Part shown: positions 1-8,863 of the stretch, piece by piece | How the letters are laid out: each line of letters begins with the position of its first letter | How positions within the stretch are numbered: position 1 is the first letter of the stretch | Source: Paracidovorax wautersii | GTDB taxonomy: Bacteria > Pseudomonadota > Gammaproteobacteria > Burkholderiales > Burkholderiaceae_C | Assembly (NCBI GenBank): GCA_009912175.1 | Contig: WNDQ01000008.1 | Location: 33,411-97,410 of the forward strand | DNA length: 64,000 nt | Direction: 5' to 3' | Notes under the pieces: model-generated | The model's database searches: none | Told to the model about the DNA's origin: nothing | The model's input: the letters and a program-made list of their open reading frames with translations, nothing else | Made by a program: the position numbers and the translations under genes

Positions 1-807
1 CGTGTGCAGGTCGGCCGCCTGCTTGGCCTGCAGCAGCTTGGGGAACAGCGCCTTGGGCGCGACCACGTAGCCCAGGCGCAGGCCGGGCGCCAGGATCTTG
101 GAGAACGAGCCCATGTAGAGGCTGCCGTCCGGGTTGTGCGAGGCCAGCGAGGCGGGCGGCGCCTGCTCGAACCACAACTCGCCGTAGGGGTTGTCCTCGA
201 CCACGGGCAGGCCCAGGCGCGCGGCTTCGGCCATGAAGGCGGCGCGGCGCGCGGCGCTCATGGTGCGGCCCGTGGGGTTCTGGAAGTTGGGCAGCACGTA
301 CATGAAGCGGGCGCGGTCGGCGCCTTCGCCGATCTTGCGCGCCAGGTCCTCGGGGATGGGGCCTTCATCGTCGCAGTCGACGGCGACCACGTTGGGCTCC
401 ATGGCCGAGAAGGCCTGCAGCGCGCCCAGGTAGGTGGGCGTTTCCACCAGGATGCGGCTGCCCGCGTCGATCAGCACCTTGCCGATCAGGTCCAGCGCCT
501 GCTGCGAGCCGGTGGTGATCAGGATCTGCGCGGGGTCGACCTTCAGGCCCTGGGTCGTCGCCAGTTGCTGGGCCACCCACACGCGCAGCGGCTCGTAGCC
601 TTCGCTGGAGGCGTACTGCAGGGCGGCCGTGCCGGCGGTCTCCAGGACGCGGGCGCAGGCGGCGGCCATGGCCTCGACCGGGAAGGTCTTGGGCGAGGGC
701 AGGCCACCGGCCAGCGAGATGATGCCGGGCTTCTCGGCAACCTTGAGGATTTCTCGCAGGACAGAGGGGTTCATGCCTTGGGCGCGGCGCGAGAGGGTCC
801 AGTTCAT
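1..807 (-). CDS. PLP-dependent aminotransferase, class I/II (C-terminus beyond the window)
   Basis: Cytoplasmic fold-type I aminotransferase resembling the 2-aminoadipate/LysN-like group; it moves an amino group between an amino acid and a 2-oxo acid, but the substrate cannot be read from sequence. The first 269 residues are present and the rest runs off the left edge. The cofactor lysine is Lys237 in GSFSKILAPGLRLGY, preceded by the pocket motifs NFQNPTGR and VVEDNPYGEL. The ATG at 807 has GGAGAA a few bases upstream. It is divergent from a MocR-type regulator, and repeated sites lie over its likely promoter (-35 TTGGTC at 929-934, weak -10 at 906-911, 17 bp apart), so it is probably that regulator's target. 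Confidence 0.85.
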   Translation of the reverse strand, partial: MNWTLSRRAQGMNPSVLREILKVAEKPGIISLAGGLPSPKTFPVEAMAAACARVLETAGTAALQYASSEGYEPLRVWVAQQLATTQGLKVDPAQILITTGSQQALDLIGKVLIDAGSRILVETPTYLGALQAFSAMEPNVVAVDCDDEGPIPEDLARKIGEGADRARFMYVLPNFQNPTGRTMSAARRAAFMAEAARLGLPVVEDNPYGELWFEQAPPASLASHNPDGSLYMGSFSKILAPGLRLGYVVAPKALFPKLLQAKQAADLHT

Positions 808-917
808 GGGTGAGGTTCTCCAGGGATGGCGGTCGTATTGTCTTCGGCCCCGCGGGTGTCTGCCGCCGCGAAGCCCGGTCCGGACTTGCCAGGACCTGGG
901 CCGTACTTTAATCTTGT

Positions 918-970
918 GACCAATACACGACCAATACAGATGGCCTTTGGCCGTCACCCTCTGTACTGGT
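918..970. promoter_or_regulatory. MocR-type operator: two direct repeats and one inverted copy
   Basis: GACCAATACA occurs at 918-927 and again at 929-938, an 11 bp step or about one helical turn. An inverted copy, CTGTACTGGT, lies at 961-970; its complement ACCAGTACAG differs from ACCAATACAG at one base. Such repeats in the gap between a MocR regulator and its divergent target are the usual arrangement for this family. They overlap the likely -35 of the minus-strand aminotransferase. Seen directly: the repeats. Inferred: the bound protein. Confidence 0.6.
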
Positions 971-995
971 GACTGCACCATCACATTGCCTGCCC

Positions 996-2405
996 ATGCT
1001 CACGCGTTCCCGCTCCCTCAGCCTGATCGACCAGCTTGTTTCCCACTACGCGGGCCAGATTCGCGCCAGCCTGCTGGCCTCGGGCGCGCGCCTGCCGTCG
1101 GTGCGCGATTGCGCGCGCCGCCACGGCGTGAGCCCCTCGACCGTGGTGGCCGCCTACGACCAGTTGCTGGCGCAGGGCCTGGTCGAGGCCCGGCAGAAGC
1201 AGGGCTTTTTTGTGCGCACGCTGCCGCCGCCGGCCACCGCCGCCGTGGTGCCCGGCACGCCCGCGGCCGTGTCGCCCTTCATCGACGCGGCCGCGCTGCT
1301 GCGCGGCATGATGCCGCCGCCGGGCCGCCAGCCCATGCCGGGCGCGGGCGTGCTGCCCGCGGCCTGGCTGCAGAACGGTTTTTTAAGCACGGCGGTGCGG
1401 CGTGTGGTCAACAGCCCGGCCTTCGACGAACTGTCGCTGCACTATGGCGAGCCCAAGGGCGACCCGCTGCTGCGCGCCGCGCTGGCGCGCCGGCTGGCCG
1501 GCTATTCGATCGCGGCGCAGCCCGAGCAGATCATCACCACGCTGGGGGCCACGCATGGGCTGGACCTGGTCGCGCGCACGCTGCTGCGCCCGGGCGACAC
1601 GGTGCTGGCGGACGAGCCGGGCTGGCCGCTGGAGTTCGCGCGGCTGGCCGCCATGGGCGTGCGGGTGCTGCCCGTGCCGCGCGGCCCCGACGGGCCCGAC
1701 CTGGCGGTGATGGCGCGCTACTGCGAAACCCACCAGCCCAAGTTCTACATCTGCGTGAGCGTGCTGCACAACCCCACGGGCTACCTGCTGCCGCCGGCCG
1801 CCGCGCACCGCGTGCTGCAGCTGGCGCAGCGGCACGACTTCTACATCGTCGAGGACGACACCTACGCCCATTTCGCGCCCGCGCACGCCACGCGCATGAC
1901 GGCGCTCGACGGCCTGGTGCGTTCGGTCTACGTGAGCGGCTTTGCCAAGCAGCTGGTGCCCAACTGGCGCATCGGCTATGTGGCGGCGCCGCCCGAGCTG
2001 GCCGAGCGGCTGACCCAGACCAAGCTGCTCAACAACCTGACCACGCCGGCGCTGCTGGAGCGCGCGCTGTCGATCTGCCTGGACCAGGGCCAGATCCGCC
2101 GCCATGCCGAGCGCCTGCGCGTGCGGCTGGATGCGGCGCGCAACCGCAGCGTCAAGCTCGCGCGCGAGGCGGGCTGCCGTTTCCTGTCGGAGCCGGCCGG
2201 CATGTTCGGCTGGGTCGATACCGGCATCGACGCCGACGCGCTGGCCCAGCGCATGCTCGACCAGGGCTGGATGCTGGCGCCGGGCTCGATGTTCTATGCC
2301 GAGCGCAAGCCGTCCACGGCCATGCGCATCAACTTCGGGACCGCGCAGAACGTGGCGTTCTGGCAGGCCTACGCGGCGGCGATGAGCGCCATGCCGCGCG
2401 GCTGA
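996..2405 (+). CDS. MocR family regulator (GntR-type HTH fused to aminotransferase domain)
   Basis: Transcription factor of the MocR/GabR/PdxR group, 469 residues. A winged-helix GntR-type domain occupies about residues 10-72 (LPSVRDCARRHGVSPSTVV is its recognition core). A linker to about 130 is followed by a fold-type I aminotransferase domain that binds PLP and senses an amino compound. The cofactor lysine lies in SGFAKQLVPNWRIGY. The ATG at 996 is chosen; a GTG at 969 gives nine more residues but lies inside the inverted operator copy, and neither has a clear ribosome site. The stop is one base from the convergent lysA stop. Likely role: activator of the divergent aminotransferase and repressor of itself. 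Ligand unknown. Confidence 0.85.
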   Translation: MLTRSRSLSLIDQLVSHYAGQIRASLLASGARLPSVRDCARRHGVSPSTVVAAYDQLLAQGLVEARQKQGFFVRTLPPPATAAVVPGTPAAVSPFIDAAALLRGMMPPPGRQPMPGAGVLPAAWLQNGFLSTAVRRVVNSPAFDELSLHYGEPKGDPLLRAALARRLAGYSIAAQPEQIITTLGATHGLDLVARTLLRPGDTVLADEPGWPLEFARLAAMGVRVLPVPRGPDGPDLAVMARYCETHQPKFYICVSVLHNPTGYLLPPAAAHRVLQLAQRHDFYIVEDDTYAHFAPAHATRMTALDGLVRSVYVSGFAKQLVPNWRIGYVAAPPELAERLTQTKLLNNLTTPALLERALSICLDQGQIRRHAERLRVRLDAARNRSVKLAREAGCRFLSEPAGMFGWVDTGIDADALAQRMLDQGWMLAPGSMFYAERKPSTAMRINFGTAQNVAFWQAYAAAMSAMPRG

Positions 2406-2406
2406 A

Positions 2407-3672
2407 TCAGAGGCGCTCGTTGCGCAACTGGTCTTCGATGGACTCGCGTCGGCGGATCAGGCGGGCCTTGTTGCCGCTGACCAGCACCTCGGCCGCGCGG
2501 GCGCGGGTGTTGTAGTTGCTGGCCATGCTCATGCAGTAGGCGCCGGCCGAGAGCACGGCCAGCACGTCGCCGGCCGCGAGGTCGAGCTGGCGGTCGCGCC
2601 CGATCCAGTCGCCGCTTTCGCACACGGGGCCGACCACGTCGTAGGTGGCGGCGCCCTGGCCGCTGCGCGCGTGGACCGGCACGATCTGGTGGTAGGCCTC
2701 GTACATGGCCGGGCGCGGCAGGTCGTTCATGGCCGCGTCGACGATGGCAAAACTCTTGGATTCGCCGGGCTTGAGGTAGAGCACCTCGGTCAGGCACACG
2801 CCGGCGTTGCCCACCAGCGAGCGGCCGGGCTCGATCACGATGCGGCGGTCGCCATAGCCACGCGCATCGAGCTTGTCCAGCAACTGCTGCCACAGCGCGG
2901 CGGCCTTGGGCGGCGCCTCGTCCTGGTAGGTGATGCCCAGCCCGCCGCCGAAGTCCAGGTGGTGCAGGCGTATGCCGGCGTCCTCGATGGCGCCGACCAG
3001 GTCGAGCACGCGGTCCATGGCGTCGAGGTAGGGCGAGACCTCGGTGATCTGCGAGCCGATGTGGCAGTCGATGCCCACCACCTGCAGGCCCGGCAGGGCC
3101 GCGGCGTGCTGGTAGACCGCCAGCGCGCGGTCGTGGGCGATGCCGAACTTGTTGTCCTTCAGGCCCGTGGAGATGTAGGGGTGGGTCTTGGCGTCGACGT
3201 CGGGGTTGACGCGGATGCTCACCGGCGCCTTTTTTCCGGCGCCCTGGGCGACGGCGCTGAGCACGTCGAGCTCGGCTTCGCTCTCGACGTTGAAGCAGCC
3301 AATGCCGACGTCGAGCGCGCGGCGCATCTCGGCGCGTGTCTTGCCCACGCCCGAGAAGATGATGCGCTCGGGCGGGCAGCCCGCGGCCAGCGCGCGTTCA
3401 AGTTCGCCGGCCGAGACGATGTCCAGCCCGCAGCCGGCGCCCACGAAGAGCTGCAGCACGGCCAGGTTGGAGTTGGCCTTCATGGCATAGCAGATGAGCG
3501 CGTTGCGCCCCTCGAAGCCGCGCTGGTAGGACGCCAGCGCCGCCCGCATGTGGCCTTCGGAGTAGACGAACAGGGGCGTGCCGTGCTCCTGCGCCAGCGG
3601 CGCCAGCGGCACGTCTTCGAGGTAGAGCGCCTGGTCGCGCACGTGGAGCTGGGGCTGGCCGGGAAGGGACAT
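2407..3672 (-). CDS. lysA: Diaminopimelate decarboxylase
   Basis: Last step of lysine synthesis: decarboxylates meso-diaminopimelate to L-lysine, PLP-dependent, cytoplasmic. 421 residues, the normal length. An alanine-racemase-like TIM barrel comes first, with the PLP lysine in CYAMKANSN near residue 62. The phosphate-binding glycine run is in LDFGGGLG and IEPGRSLVG, and the C-terminal barrel carries VVGPVCESGD, with the catalytic cysteine and glutamate. It follows the lipoprotein gene lptM by 93 bp on the same strand, the usual order in proteobacteria, and is probably co-transcribed with it. Confidence 0.96.
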   Translation of the reverse strand: MSLPGQPQLHVRDQALYLEDVPLAPLAQEHGTPLFVYSEGHMRAALASYQRGFEGRNALICYAMKANSNLAVLQLFVGAGCGLDIVSAGELERALAAGCPPERIIFSGVGKTRAEMRRALDVGIGCFNVESEAELDVLSAVAQGAGKKAPVSIRVNPDVDAKTHPYISTGLKDNKFGIAHDRALAVYQHAAALPGLQVVGIDCHIGSQITEVSPYLDAMDRVLDLVGAIEDAGIRLHHLDFGGGLGITYQDEAPPKAAALWQQLLDKLDARGYGDRRIVIEPGRSLVGNAGVCLTEVLYLKPGESKSFAIVDAAMNDLPRPAMYEAYHQIVPVHARSGQGAATYDVVGPVCESGDWIGRDRQLDLAAGDVLAVLSAGAYCMSMASNYNTRARAAEVLVSGNKARLIRRRESIEDQLRNERL

Positions 3673-3765
3673 GGTGTTCAGAAAAGACAGGTGGGGGCGG
3701 CGTTCATCGCCAGACGGGGTGTCGCCGCGCGCAAGGCAGGGAAAGGGTGGAAGGACGACCGGCCG

Positions 3766-3996
3766 TCAGGGCGTGGTCGTCGTCGAGGCAGCGCCGTCCG
3801 CGGGCGTGCTGAGCACCGGCGCCGGCACATTCTGCGCCGCCCCGGAGCGCTGCGACCGGGGTTTCTGGCTTTCCGGCACCTTGTCGGGCATGTAGAGCGG
3901 GCCGGACTGCCCGCAGCCGGCCAGCAGGAGCGCCAGCGCCATGAAGGAAGCAAGGGCAAAGCCCCTGACTAGAATCGGATGCGAAAAAGAGCACAT
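3766..3996 (-). CDS. lptM: Small LPS-assembly lipoprotein LptM (YifL-like)
   Basis: 76-residue outer-membrane lipoprotein. A hydrophobic signal segment ends in the lipobox LLLAGCGQSGPLYMP; the cysteine at about residue 28 would be acylated. In E. coli LptM (formerly YifL) assists oxidative maturation of the LPS translocon LptD. Beyond the conserved N-terminus the tail is Pro/Ser/Thr-rich and poorly conserved. It lies directly upstream of lysA, and only 14 bp separate its start codon from that of the divergent cyaY, the same neighbourhood as in enterobacteria. Function is inferred from family and context. Confidence 0.85.
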   Translation of the reverse strand: MCSFSHPILVRGFALASFMALALLLAGCGQSGPLYMPDKVPESQKPRSQRSGAAQNVPAPVLSTPADGAASTTTTP

Positions 3997-4004
3997 AAGG
4001 CGAA

Positions 4005-4033
4005 ATTGTAATGACGGACCTCGAATACCAGAA
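4005..4033 (-). promoter_or_regulatory. Putative lptM-lysA promoter with near-leaderless start
   Basis: On the minus strand TACAAT covers 4010-4005, with TTCTGG at 4033-4028 and a 17 bp spacer. Transcription would begin near 3998, within a few bases of the lptM ATG at 3996, so the mRNA would be almost leaderless. The site lies inside the first codons of divergent cyaY. The -35 match is weak. Confidence 0.4.
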
Positions 4034-4337
4034 CCACGCTGAATCGCTGCTGGGCACCATCGAAGCGGCCTGCGATCGTATCAACGACGAAACCGATGCC
4101 GATATCGACAACCAGCGCGTGGGCGGCATGATCACGCTGCTGTTTGCCAACCGCAGCCAGATCGTCATCAACCTGCAGCCGCCGCTGCACGAAGTCTGGC
4201 TGGCCGCCAAGGCCGGCGGCTTTCACTACAAGTTCGACGGCCAGCACTGGCTGGACACCAAGGCCAAGACCGAATTCCTGGCCGATCTGAGCCGCTACGC
4301 GTCCGAGCAGTCGGGCGTGGCGCTGGACTTCTCCTGA
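4011..4337 (+). CDS. cyaY: Iron donor protein CyaY (bacterial frataxin)
   Basis: 108-residue cytoplasmic frataxin homologue that binds iron through an acidic first helix and modulates iron-sulfur cluster assembly on IscS. The acidic ridge is visible near the N-terminus ([13 protein letters not shown]), followed by the beta-sheet segment [18 protein letters not shown] and the family motif [16 protein letters not shown]. Length equals that of E. coli CyaY within a few residues. It is divergent from lptM-lysA across a 14 bp gap, and no Shine-Dalgarno sequence is evident before the ATG. Confidence 0.95.
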   Translation: MTDLEYQNHAESLLGTIEAACDRINDETDADIDNQRVGGMITLLFANRSQIVINLQPPLHEVWLAAKAGGFHYKFDGQHWLDTKAKTEFLADLSRYASEQSGVALDFS

Positions 4338-4407
4338 ACAACGCAGGCCGGCTCGGCGCGCTTTGAACAGGTTCTTAGGCGCCATGCCGGCCGGGTTGGG
4401 GCTGCGC

Positions 4408-5886
4408 TTATCCGAAGCGCAGGTTCACGTTCTTGCAGTAGGTGAACTCCAGCAGCTCGGCAAAACATTCCTCGCGCCCGATGCCCGATTGCTTGACGCC
4501 GCCAAAGGGCGCGCCCATGAAGTGCTGGCTGGTGTTGTTGATCCAGACATAGCCGGTCTGGATGCGGCTGGCGGCGCGGTGGGCGGTGTCCAGGCTTTGG
4601 GTCCAGATGGAGCCGGTCAGGCCGAAGTCCACGCCGTTGACCTGCTCGAACAGCGTGTCCTCGTCCCGCCACCGGAAGACCGACAGGATCGGACCGAAAA
4701 CCTCTTCCCGCGCCAGCCGCATGTGCGGCTGCATGTCGCTGAAGACGGTCGGTTCGTGGAAGAAGCCATCGCGCAGCGCCGGGTCGTCGGGCCGCTTGCC
4801 GCCGCACACCAGCCGGCCGCCGTCTTCCAGGCCGGCGCGCACGTAGTGCTCGACTTTTTCCAGCTGCGCGCGGCTCACGAGCGCGCCCATGGTCGTGGCC
4901 GGATCGGTCGGAATGCCGGGCTTGTGGCGCGTGGGCAGCAGGCGGGCGACGGCGTCGAGCACCGTGTCGTGGATGGATTCATGCAGGAAGACGCGGCTGG
5001 TCGAGCCGCAGCTTTGCCCGGACCACGTGAAGTTCATGCCGGCGATGATGCCGTCGACCAGACGCCCCAGGTCGGCGTCGGCATACGCCACCAGCGCGTT
5101 CTTGCCACCCAGCTCCAGCAGCACGGGCTTGAGGCTGTCGGCGGCGGTCTTCATCACGGCCTTGCCGGTGGGCACGCCGCCGATCAGCGTGATCTTGCGC
5201 ACCAGCGGATGGCGGCCCAGGGCGTCGCCGCATTCGCGTCCGCCACACAGAAAGTTGACCACGCCGGGCGGGAAGATGTCGCCCACCAGCTCGGCCAGCC
5301 TCAGCGTGGACAGCGGGGCCTGGTCCGGCGCCTTGATCACGACGGTATTGCCCGCGGCCAGCGGGGCCGCCAGGCGCGCGGCGGCGAACATGAGCGGGTG
5401 GTTGTAGGCGACGATGCGGCCGACGACGCCCAGCGGCTCCTGCACGGTGTAGTTGAAATTGCCGAGCCCCATGGGGATGGTTTCGCCCTTGATCTCGGTC
5501 GCCAGGCCGGCGAAATAGTCCAGGCAGTCGGCCGCAAAGCCCGCGTCGTGGGCCAGGGCCGACACCGGGTTGCCGTTGTTCAGCGCGTCGAGCTGCGCCA
5601 GCGGCATGGCGTGTTCGCGCAGGACGGCCGCGGCGCGGCGCAGGTAGCGGGCGCGCTGGGCCGGCGGCGTGGCGGCCCAGCCGGCGAAGGCCGCGTGCGC
5701 GGCCTGGACGGCGGCATCGACGTCGGCGGCGTTGGCAACCGGCGCGCGGGTGATGACTTCGTTGTAGGCCGGGTTCAGGGTCTCGGCATCGGCATCGGCG
5801 CCGGAGCGCGGGGCGTGCCATTGGCCGCCATAGAAAAGGCCGCGCTGGCGGGGCAGGATGCCGTCGGGGATGTCTCGGGTTCGCAT
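4408..5886 (-). CDS. NAD(P)-dependent aldehyde dehydrogenase
   Basis: Oxidises an aldehyde to its carboxylic acid. 492 residues, standard length. The catalytic cysteine is in SGQSCGSTSRVF, the general-base glutamate in LLELGGKNALV, and the cofactor-binding and C-terminal oligomerisation segments are intact. The start is ATG 5886, preceded by GAAGGACT; the open frame extends much further upstream, but that part is the shadow of the next gene. Last gene of a six-gene operon, 44 bp after the ThDP enzyme. Together they could convert a 2-oxo acid to an aldehyde and then to an acid, as the benzoylformate decarboxylase/benzaldehyde dehydrogenase pair does. Substrate unknown. Confidence 0.9.
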   Translation of the reverse strand: MRTRDIPDGILPRQRGLFYGGQWHAPRSGADADAETLNPAYNEVITRAPVANAADVDAAVQAAHAAFAGWAATPPAQRARYLRRAAAVLREHAMPLAQLDALNNGNPVSALAHDAGFAADCLDYFAGLATEIKGETIPMGLGNFNYTVQEPLGVVGRIVAYNHPLMFAAARLAAPLAAGNTVVIKAPDQAPLSTLRLAELVGDIFPPGVVNFLCGGRECGDALGRHPLVRKITLIGGVPTGKAVMKTAADSLKPVLLELGGKNALVAYADADLGRLVDGIIAGMNFTWSGQSCGSTSRVFLHESIHDTVLDAVARLLPTRHKPGIPTDPATTMGALVSRAQLEKVEHYVRAGLEDGGRLVCGGKRPDDPALRDGFFHEPTVFSDMQPHMRLAREEVFGPILSVFRWRDEDTLFEQVNGVDFGLTGSIWTQSLDTAHRAASRIQTGYVWINNTSQHFMGAPFGGVKQSGIGREECFAELLEFTYCKNVNLRFG

Positions 5887-5930
5887 GACGTGGAGTCCTT
5901 CGGGGTGATGCAGTGATGCGGTAAGGGCGG

Positions 5931-7715
5931 TCAGTCCGCGCGTGTGAGTCCGGCCGTCATCGCGGGGCTGTAGCCGGTCTGGACCACGGCGTCGATCACG
6001 ACGGCGGCGCCGGCCTTCACGGCCGCGATGGCCTCGGGCAACAGGCGCGCGAGTGCACTGGCGTCCTCGATCGGGCCGTGGCCGATCAGCCCCTGCGCGC
6101 GCGCCATCGAGGCCAGGTCGAGTTCGGGGTTGGCGATGCGCTGGCCGATCCAGCGGTTCTCGACCGGGCGGCCGCGCTCGCGCGCCATGCGCTCCTGGTG
6201 CAGCTCGTCGTTGAAGAAGGAGCGGTTGTTGCACACCAGCATCAGCATCGGAATCTGCGCATTGGCGGCGGTCCACAGCGCGTTCACGCCCATCATGTAG
6301 TCGCCGTCCCCGATCAGCGCCACCGGCAGGCGGCCGCTGCCCTTGAGGGCGAGCGCCGAGCCGATGGCCATGCCCGGCCCCGAGCCGATGCCGCCACCGC
6401 CGTCGTAGCCCAGAAAGTCCAGCGGATGGCGGAAGTCCCACAGGTCGCCGCTCCAGCTCAGGGGCAGCCGCATCAGGCAAACCTCGTCGTGGCCGACGGC
6501 CTGGCGCAGCAGGCGCGCAACCAGCGGCACGGTCAACGCCTCTTGCGGCGCTGGCGCTGCGGCGGGCGCGGCCTTGGGCCGGGCTGGTGCGGCAGGCAGC
6601 CGCGCCTGCACCTGCTGGTTGAGCAGCGCGACGGCGGCTTCGGGCTCGCTCAGCAAAAACAGGTCGACCGGGGGCAGGCCCTGGTGGTCCATGCTCCAGC
6701 CGTTGTGGCTGTAGTGGTCGACCGAGACCTGGATGACGGTGCTGCCCACGGGCTGGCCCGCCCAGGCCTGGTTCAGGGTGCCCGACAGATCGAGCCAGTC
6801 CAGGCTGAGCACGACGTCGGCGTCGCGCAGCACCTGCCTGGCGGTGTCGTTCAGGAAGTGGCCGCTGGGCGCGGCGTGCAGCGGATGGTCGGTCGGGAAG
6901 GCGCAGCCGACCTTGAGGTCGGTCAGCACCTGTGCGTTCAGGGTTTCGGCCAGTTTTACACGCTGCTGCCAGCCGGCCTCGTCGCGGCTGACGCGTCCGG
7001 CCAGGATGACCGGTTTGCGGGCCTGCGACAGCAGCGCGGCGGCCTGGCGGATCACCGCGTCGGACGGCTGGGCTGGCGGCGGTGCGCGGTAGCGCGCGAC
7101 CTTGGGCGGTGTCACGGCTTCGGGCAGCCGCGATTCCTGCAGCGCGGCGTCGAAGCACACGTACACCGGGCCTTGTGGCGCGGTCGTCGCGATCTGGTTG
7201 GCGCGCAGCAGCGCCTCGTGGGCCGCGCCGATGGAGGCGGGCTGGGCATCCCATTTGATGAAGGGCCGCACGAGCGCGGCCTGGTCCTGCGCGGTGTGGA
7301 TCCAGTCGATCCACGGGCGGCGCTTGGCCGCGTCCACCGGCCCGGTGGCACCGAGCACGATCACCGGCACGCGGTCGACCCAGGCGTCGAAGATCGCCAT
7401 CGAGCCGTGCATCAGCCCGACGTTGCTGTGCAGGATGGCGGCCAGTGGCTTGCCGGCCACCTTGGCGTAGCCGTGCGCGATCGCCACGGCGTGTTCCTCG
7501 TGCAGGACGACGATCATCTGCGGCTTTTCATTGCCCAGGTGGTTGACGATGCTGTCGTGCAGGCCGCGAAAGCTGGCGCCCGGGTTCAGCAGCACGTAGG
7601 GAATGTCCAGGGCACGCAGGGTGTCGGCAATCGCGTCGCTGCACCAGTGCGTGGCACTGGGCGCGCTGGGGGCAGGAATGTCGCGGCGAACGGAAGGGGC
7701 GTCGGCATGAGGCAT
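5931..7715 (-). CDS. Thiamine-diphosphate enzyme of the acetolactate synthase / 2-oxo acid decarboxylase family
   Basis: 594-residue ThDP enzyme with the three usual domains. The Pyr domain carries the activating glutamate in VVLHEEHAVAIAHGYAK near residue 75, followed by a central TPP_enzyme_M domain. The PP domain has the Mg/diphosphate motif beginning GDGDYMMGVNALW and ending in LVCNNRSF. A Pro/Ala-rich linker near residues 380-400 joins the last two. Not IlvB: no partner small subunit is adjacent and the context is catabolic. A benzoylformate-decarboxylase-like or oxo-acid decarboxylase role is likely because an aldehyde dehydrogenase follows directly. Substrate not determinable from sequence. 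Confidence 0.85.
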   Translation of the reverse strand: MPHADAPSVRRDIPAPSAPSATHWCSDAIADTLRALDIPYVLLNPGASFRGLHDSIVNHLGNEKPQMIVVLHEEHAVAIAHGYAKVAGKPLAAILHSNVGLMHGSMAIFDAWVDRVPVIVLGATGPVDAAKRRPWIDWIHTAQDQAALVRPFIKWDAQPASIGAAHEALLRANQIATTAPQGPVYVCFDAALQESRLPEAVTPPKVARYRAPPPAQPSDAVIRQAAALLSQARKPVILAGRVSRDEAGWQQRVKLAETLNAQVLTDLKVGCAFPTDHPLHAAPSGHFLNDTARQVLRDADVVLSLDWLDLSGTLNQAWAGQPVGSTVIQVSVDHYSHNGWSMDHQGLPPVDLFLLSEPEAAVALLNQQVQARLPAAPARPKAAPAAAPAPQEALTVPLVARLLRQAVGHDEVCLMRLPLSWSGDLWDFRHPLDFLGYDGGGGIGSGPGMAIGSALALKGSGRLPVALIGDGDYMMGVNALWTAANAQIPMLMLVCNNRSFFNDELHQERMARERGRPVENRWIGQRIANPELDLASMARAQGLIGHGPIEDASALARLLPEAIAAVKAGAAVVIDAVVQTGYSPAMTAGLTRAD

Positions 7716-7760
7716 GGCGTGGTGTGGCTTGGGGCTGTGGAAAAGGAGGAAGAAAGTGAA

Positions 7761-8741
7761 TCAGTCGGGCTTGATGCCGGCGGCGCGGATCACCGCGGCC
7801 CAGCGTTTCTGGTCGCTGGCGATCAGCTGGTTGAAGGCCTCGGCGGTGCTGGATTCGGCCTCGATGCCCTGATCCGCCAGCTTCTCGCGCACGTCGGGCA
7901 AGGCCAGGGCGCGGCGCAGTTCGGCGTTGAGCCTGTCGACGATGGCGGGCGGCGTTCTGGCGGGGGCCACCATGCCGATCCAGATGTCGCTTTCGTAGTC
8001 GGGAACGGTCTCGGCAATCGTCGGCACGTCGGGCAGCAGGCGCAGGCGTTGCGTGCCCGTGGTGCCGAGCGCGCGCAGCCTGCCGCTGCGCATGTGCGGC
8101 AGCGCCGAGTTGAGCGGGCAGAACATCACCTGGACCGTGCCGGCGAGCACGTCGACCAGCGCCGGGGCGGTGCCGCGGTAGGGGATGTGGGTCATGGCGG
8201 CCCCGGTCATCGACTTGAACACCTCCGCCGCCATGTGCTGCGGACTGCCCGAGCCGGCCGACGCATAGGACAGCGCGCGGGGATCGGCCTTGGCCAGCGC
8301 GACGAGCTCGGCGACCGAGCGGGCCGGCACCTGCGGCGGGACCACCAGCACCATGGGCACGCGGCCCAGCAGGCTGATGCCCTGCACGTCCCTGATCACG
8401 TCGAACGGCAGCTTGGGGTAGAGCACGGGATTGACCGCGACCGTCTGGTTCGGCGCGATGGCCAGGGTGTAGCCGTCGGGCTCCGACTTGGCCAGCAGGT
8501 CGGTGGCGATGTTGCCGGCGACGCCGGGCCGGTTGTCCACGATCACGGGCTGGCCCAGGGACTCGGTCATCTTCTGGCCCAGCAGCCGTGCCAGCACGTC
8601 GTTGGAGCCGCCGGGCGGCAGCGGCACGATGATGCGGATGGGGCGGGTCGGGTAATCCTGGGCGATGGCCAGGCGCGGGCTGGCGGCCAGCGCCAGGGTG
8701 CTGCCCAGCGTGGCCAGCACCGTTCTGCGGCGGTATGTCAT
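7761..8741 (-). CDS. Bug family (TctC) periplasmic solute-binding protein
   Basis: 326-residue periplasmic extracytoplasmic receptor of the tripartite tricarboxylate transporter class, a family greatly expanded in Burkholderiales that usually binds carboxylates. A twin-arginine-like N-terminus (MTYRRRTVLATLG) leads into a signal peptide ending AIAQDYP. The family signature PIRIIVPLPPGGSNDVLAR and the VIVDNRPG and GNIATD ligand-loop motifs are present. ATG 8741 is chosen because GGAGA precedes it; the frame is open further upstream. No TctA/TctB membrane genes are nearby, so it either works with a remote transporter or acts as a signalling receptor. Confidence 0.9.
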   Translation of the reverse strand: MTYRRRTVLATLGSTLALAASPRLAIAQDYPTRPIRIIVPLPPGGSNDVLARLLGQKMTESLGQPVIVDNRPGVAGNIATDLLAKSEPDGYTLAIAPNQTVAVNPVLYPKLPFDVIRDVQGISLLGRVPMVLVVPPQVPARSVAELVALAKADPRALSYASAGSGSPQHMAAEVFKSMTGAAMTHIPYRGTAPALVDVLAGTVQVMFCPLNSALPHMRSGRLRALGTTGTQRLRLLPDVPTIAETVPDYESDIWIGMVAPARTPPAIVDRLNAELRRALALPDVREKLADQGIEAESSTAEAFNQLIASDQKRWAAVIRAAGIKPD

Positions 8742-8863
8742 GCGTGTCTCCGTATCGTTATGCAGGTGCGGATCGATCCTAGGAAGAACGCCAGAGGCCT
8801 TCAATCTTGAAGGTGGAATCAACGTGAGAGAAAAGAACACCGCGCCCTGCATGGCGCCGGCCG

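Noticed and set aside
4408..7314. 968-residue fusion containing the aldehyde dehydrogenase
   Set aside because: The first half is a frame-shifted reading of the ThDP enzyme gene. The dehydrogenase starts at ATG 5886 with its own ribosome site.
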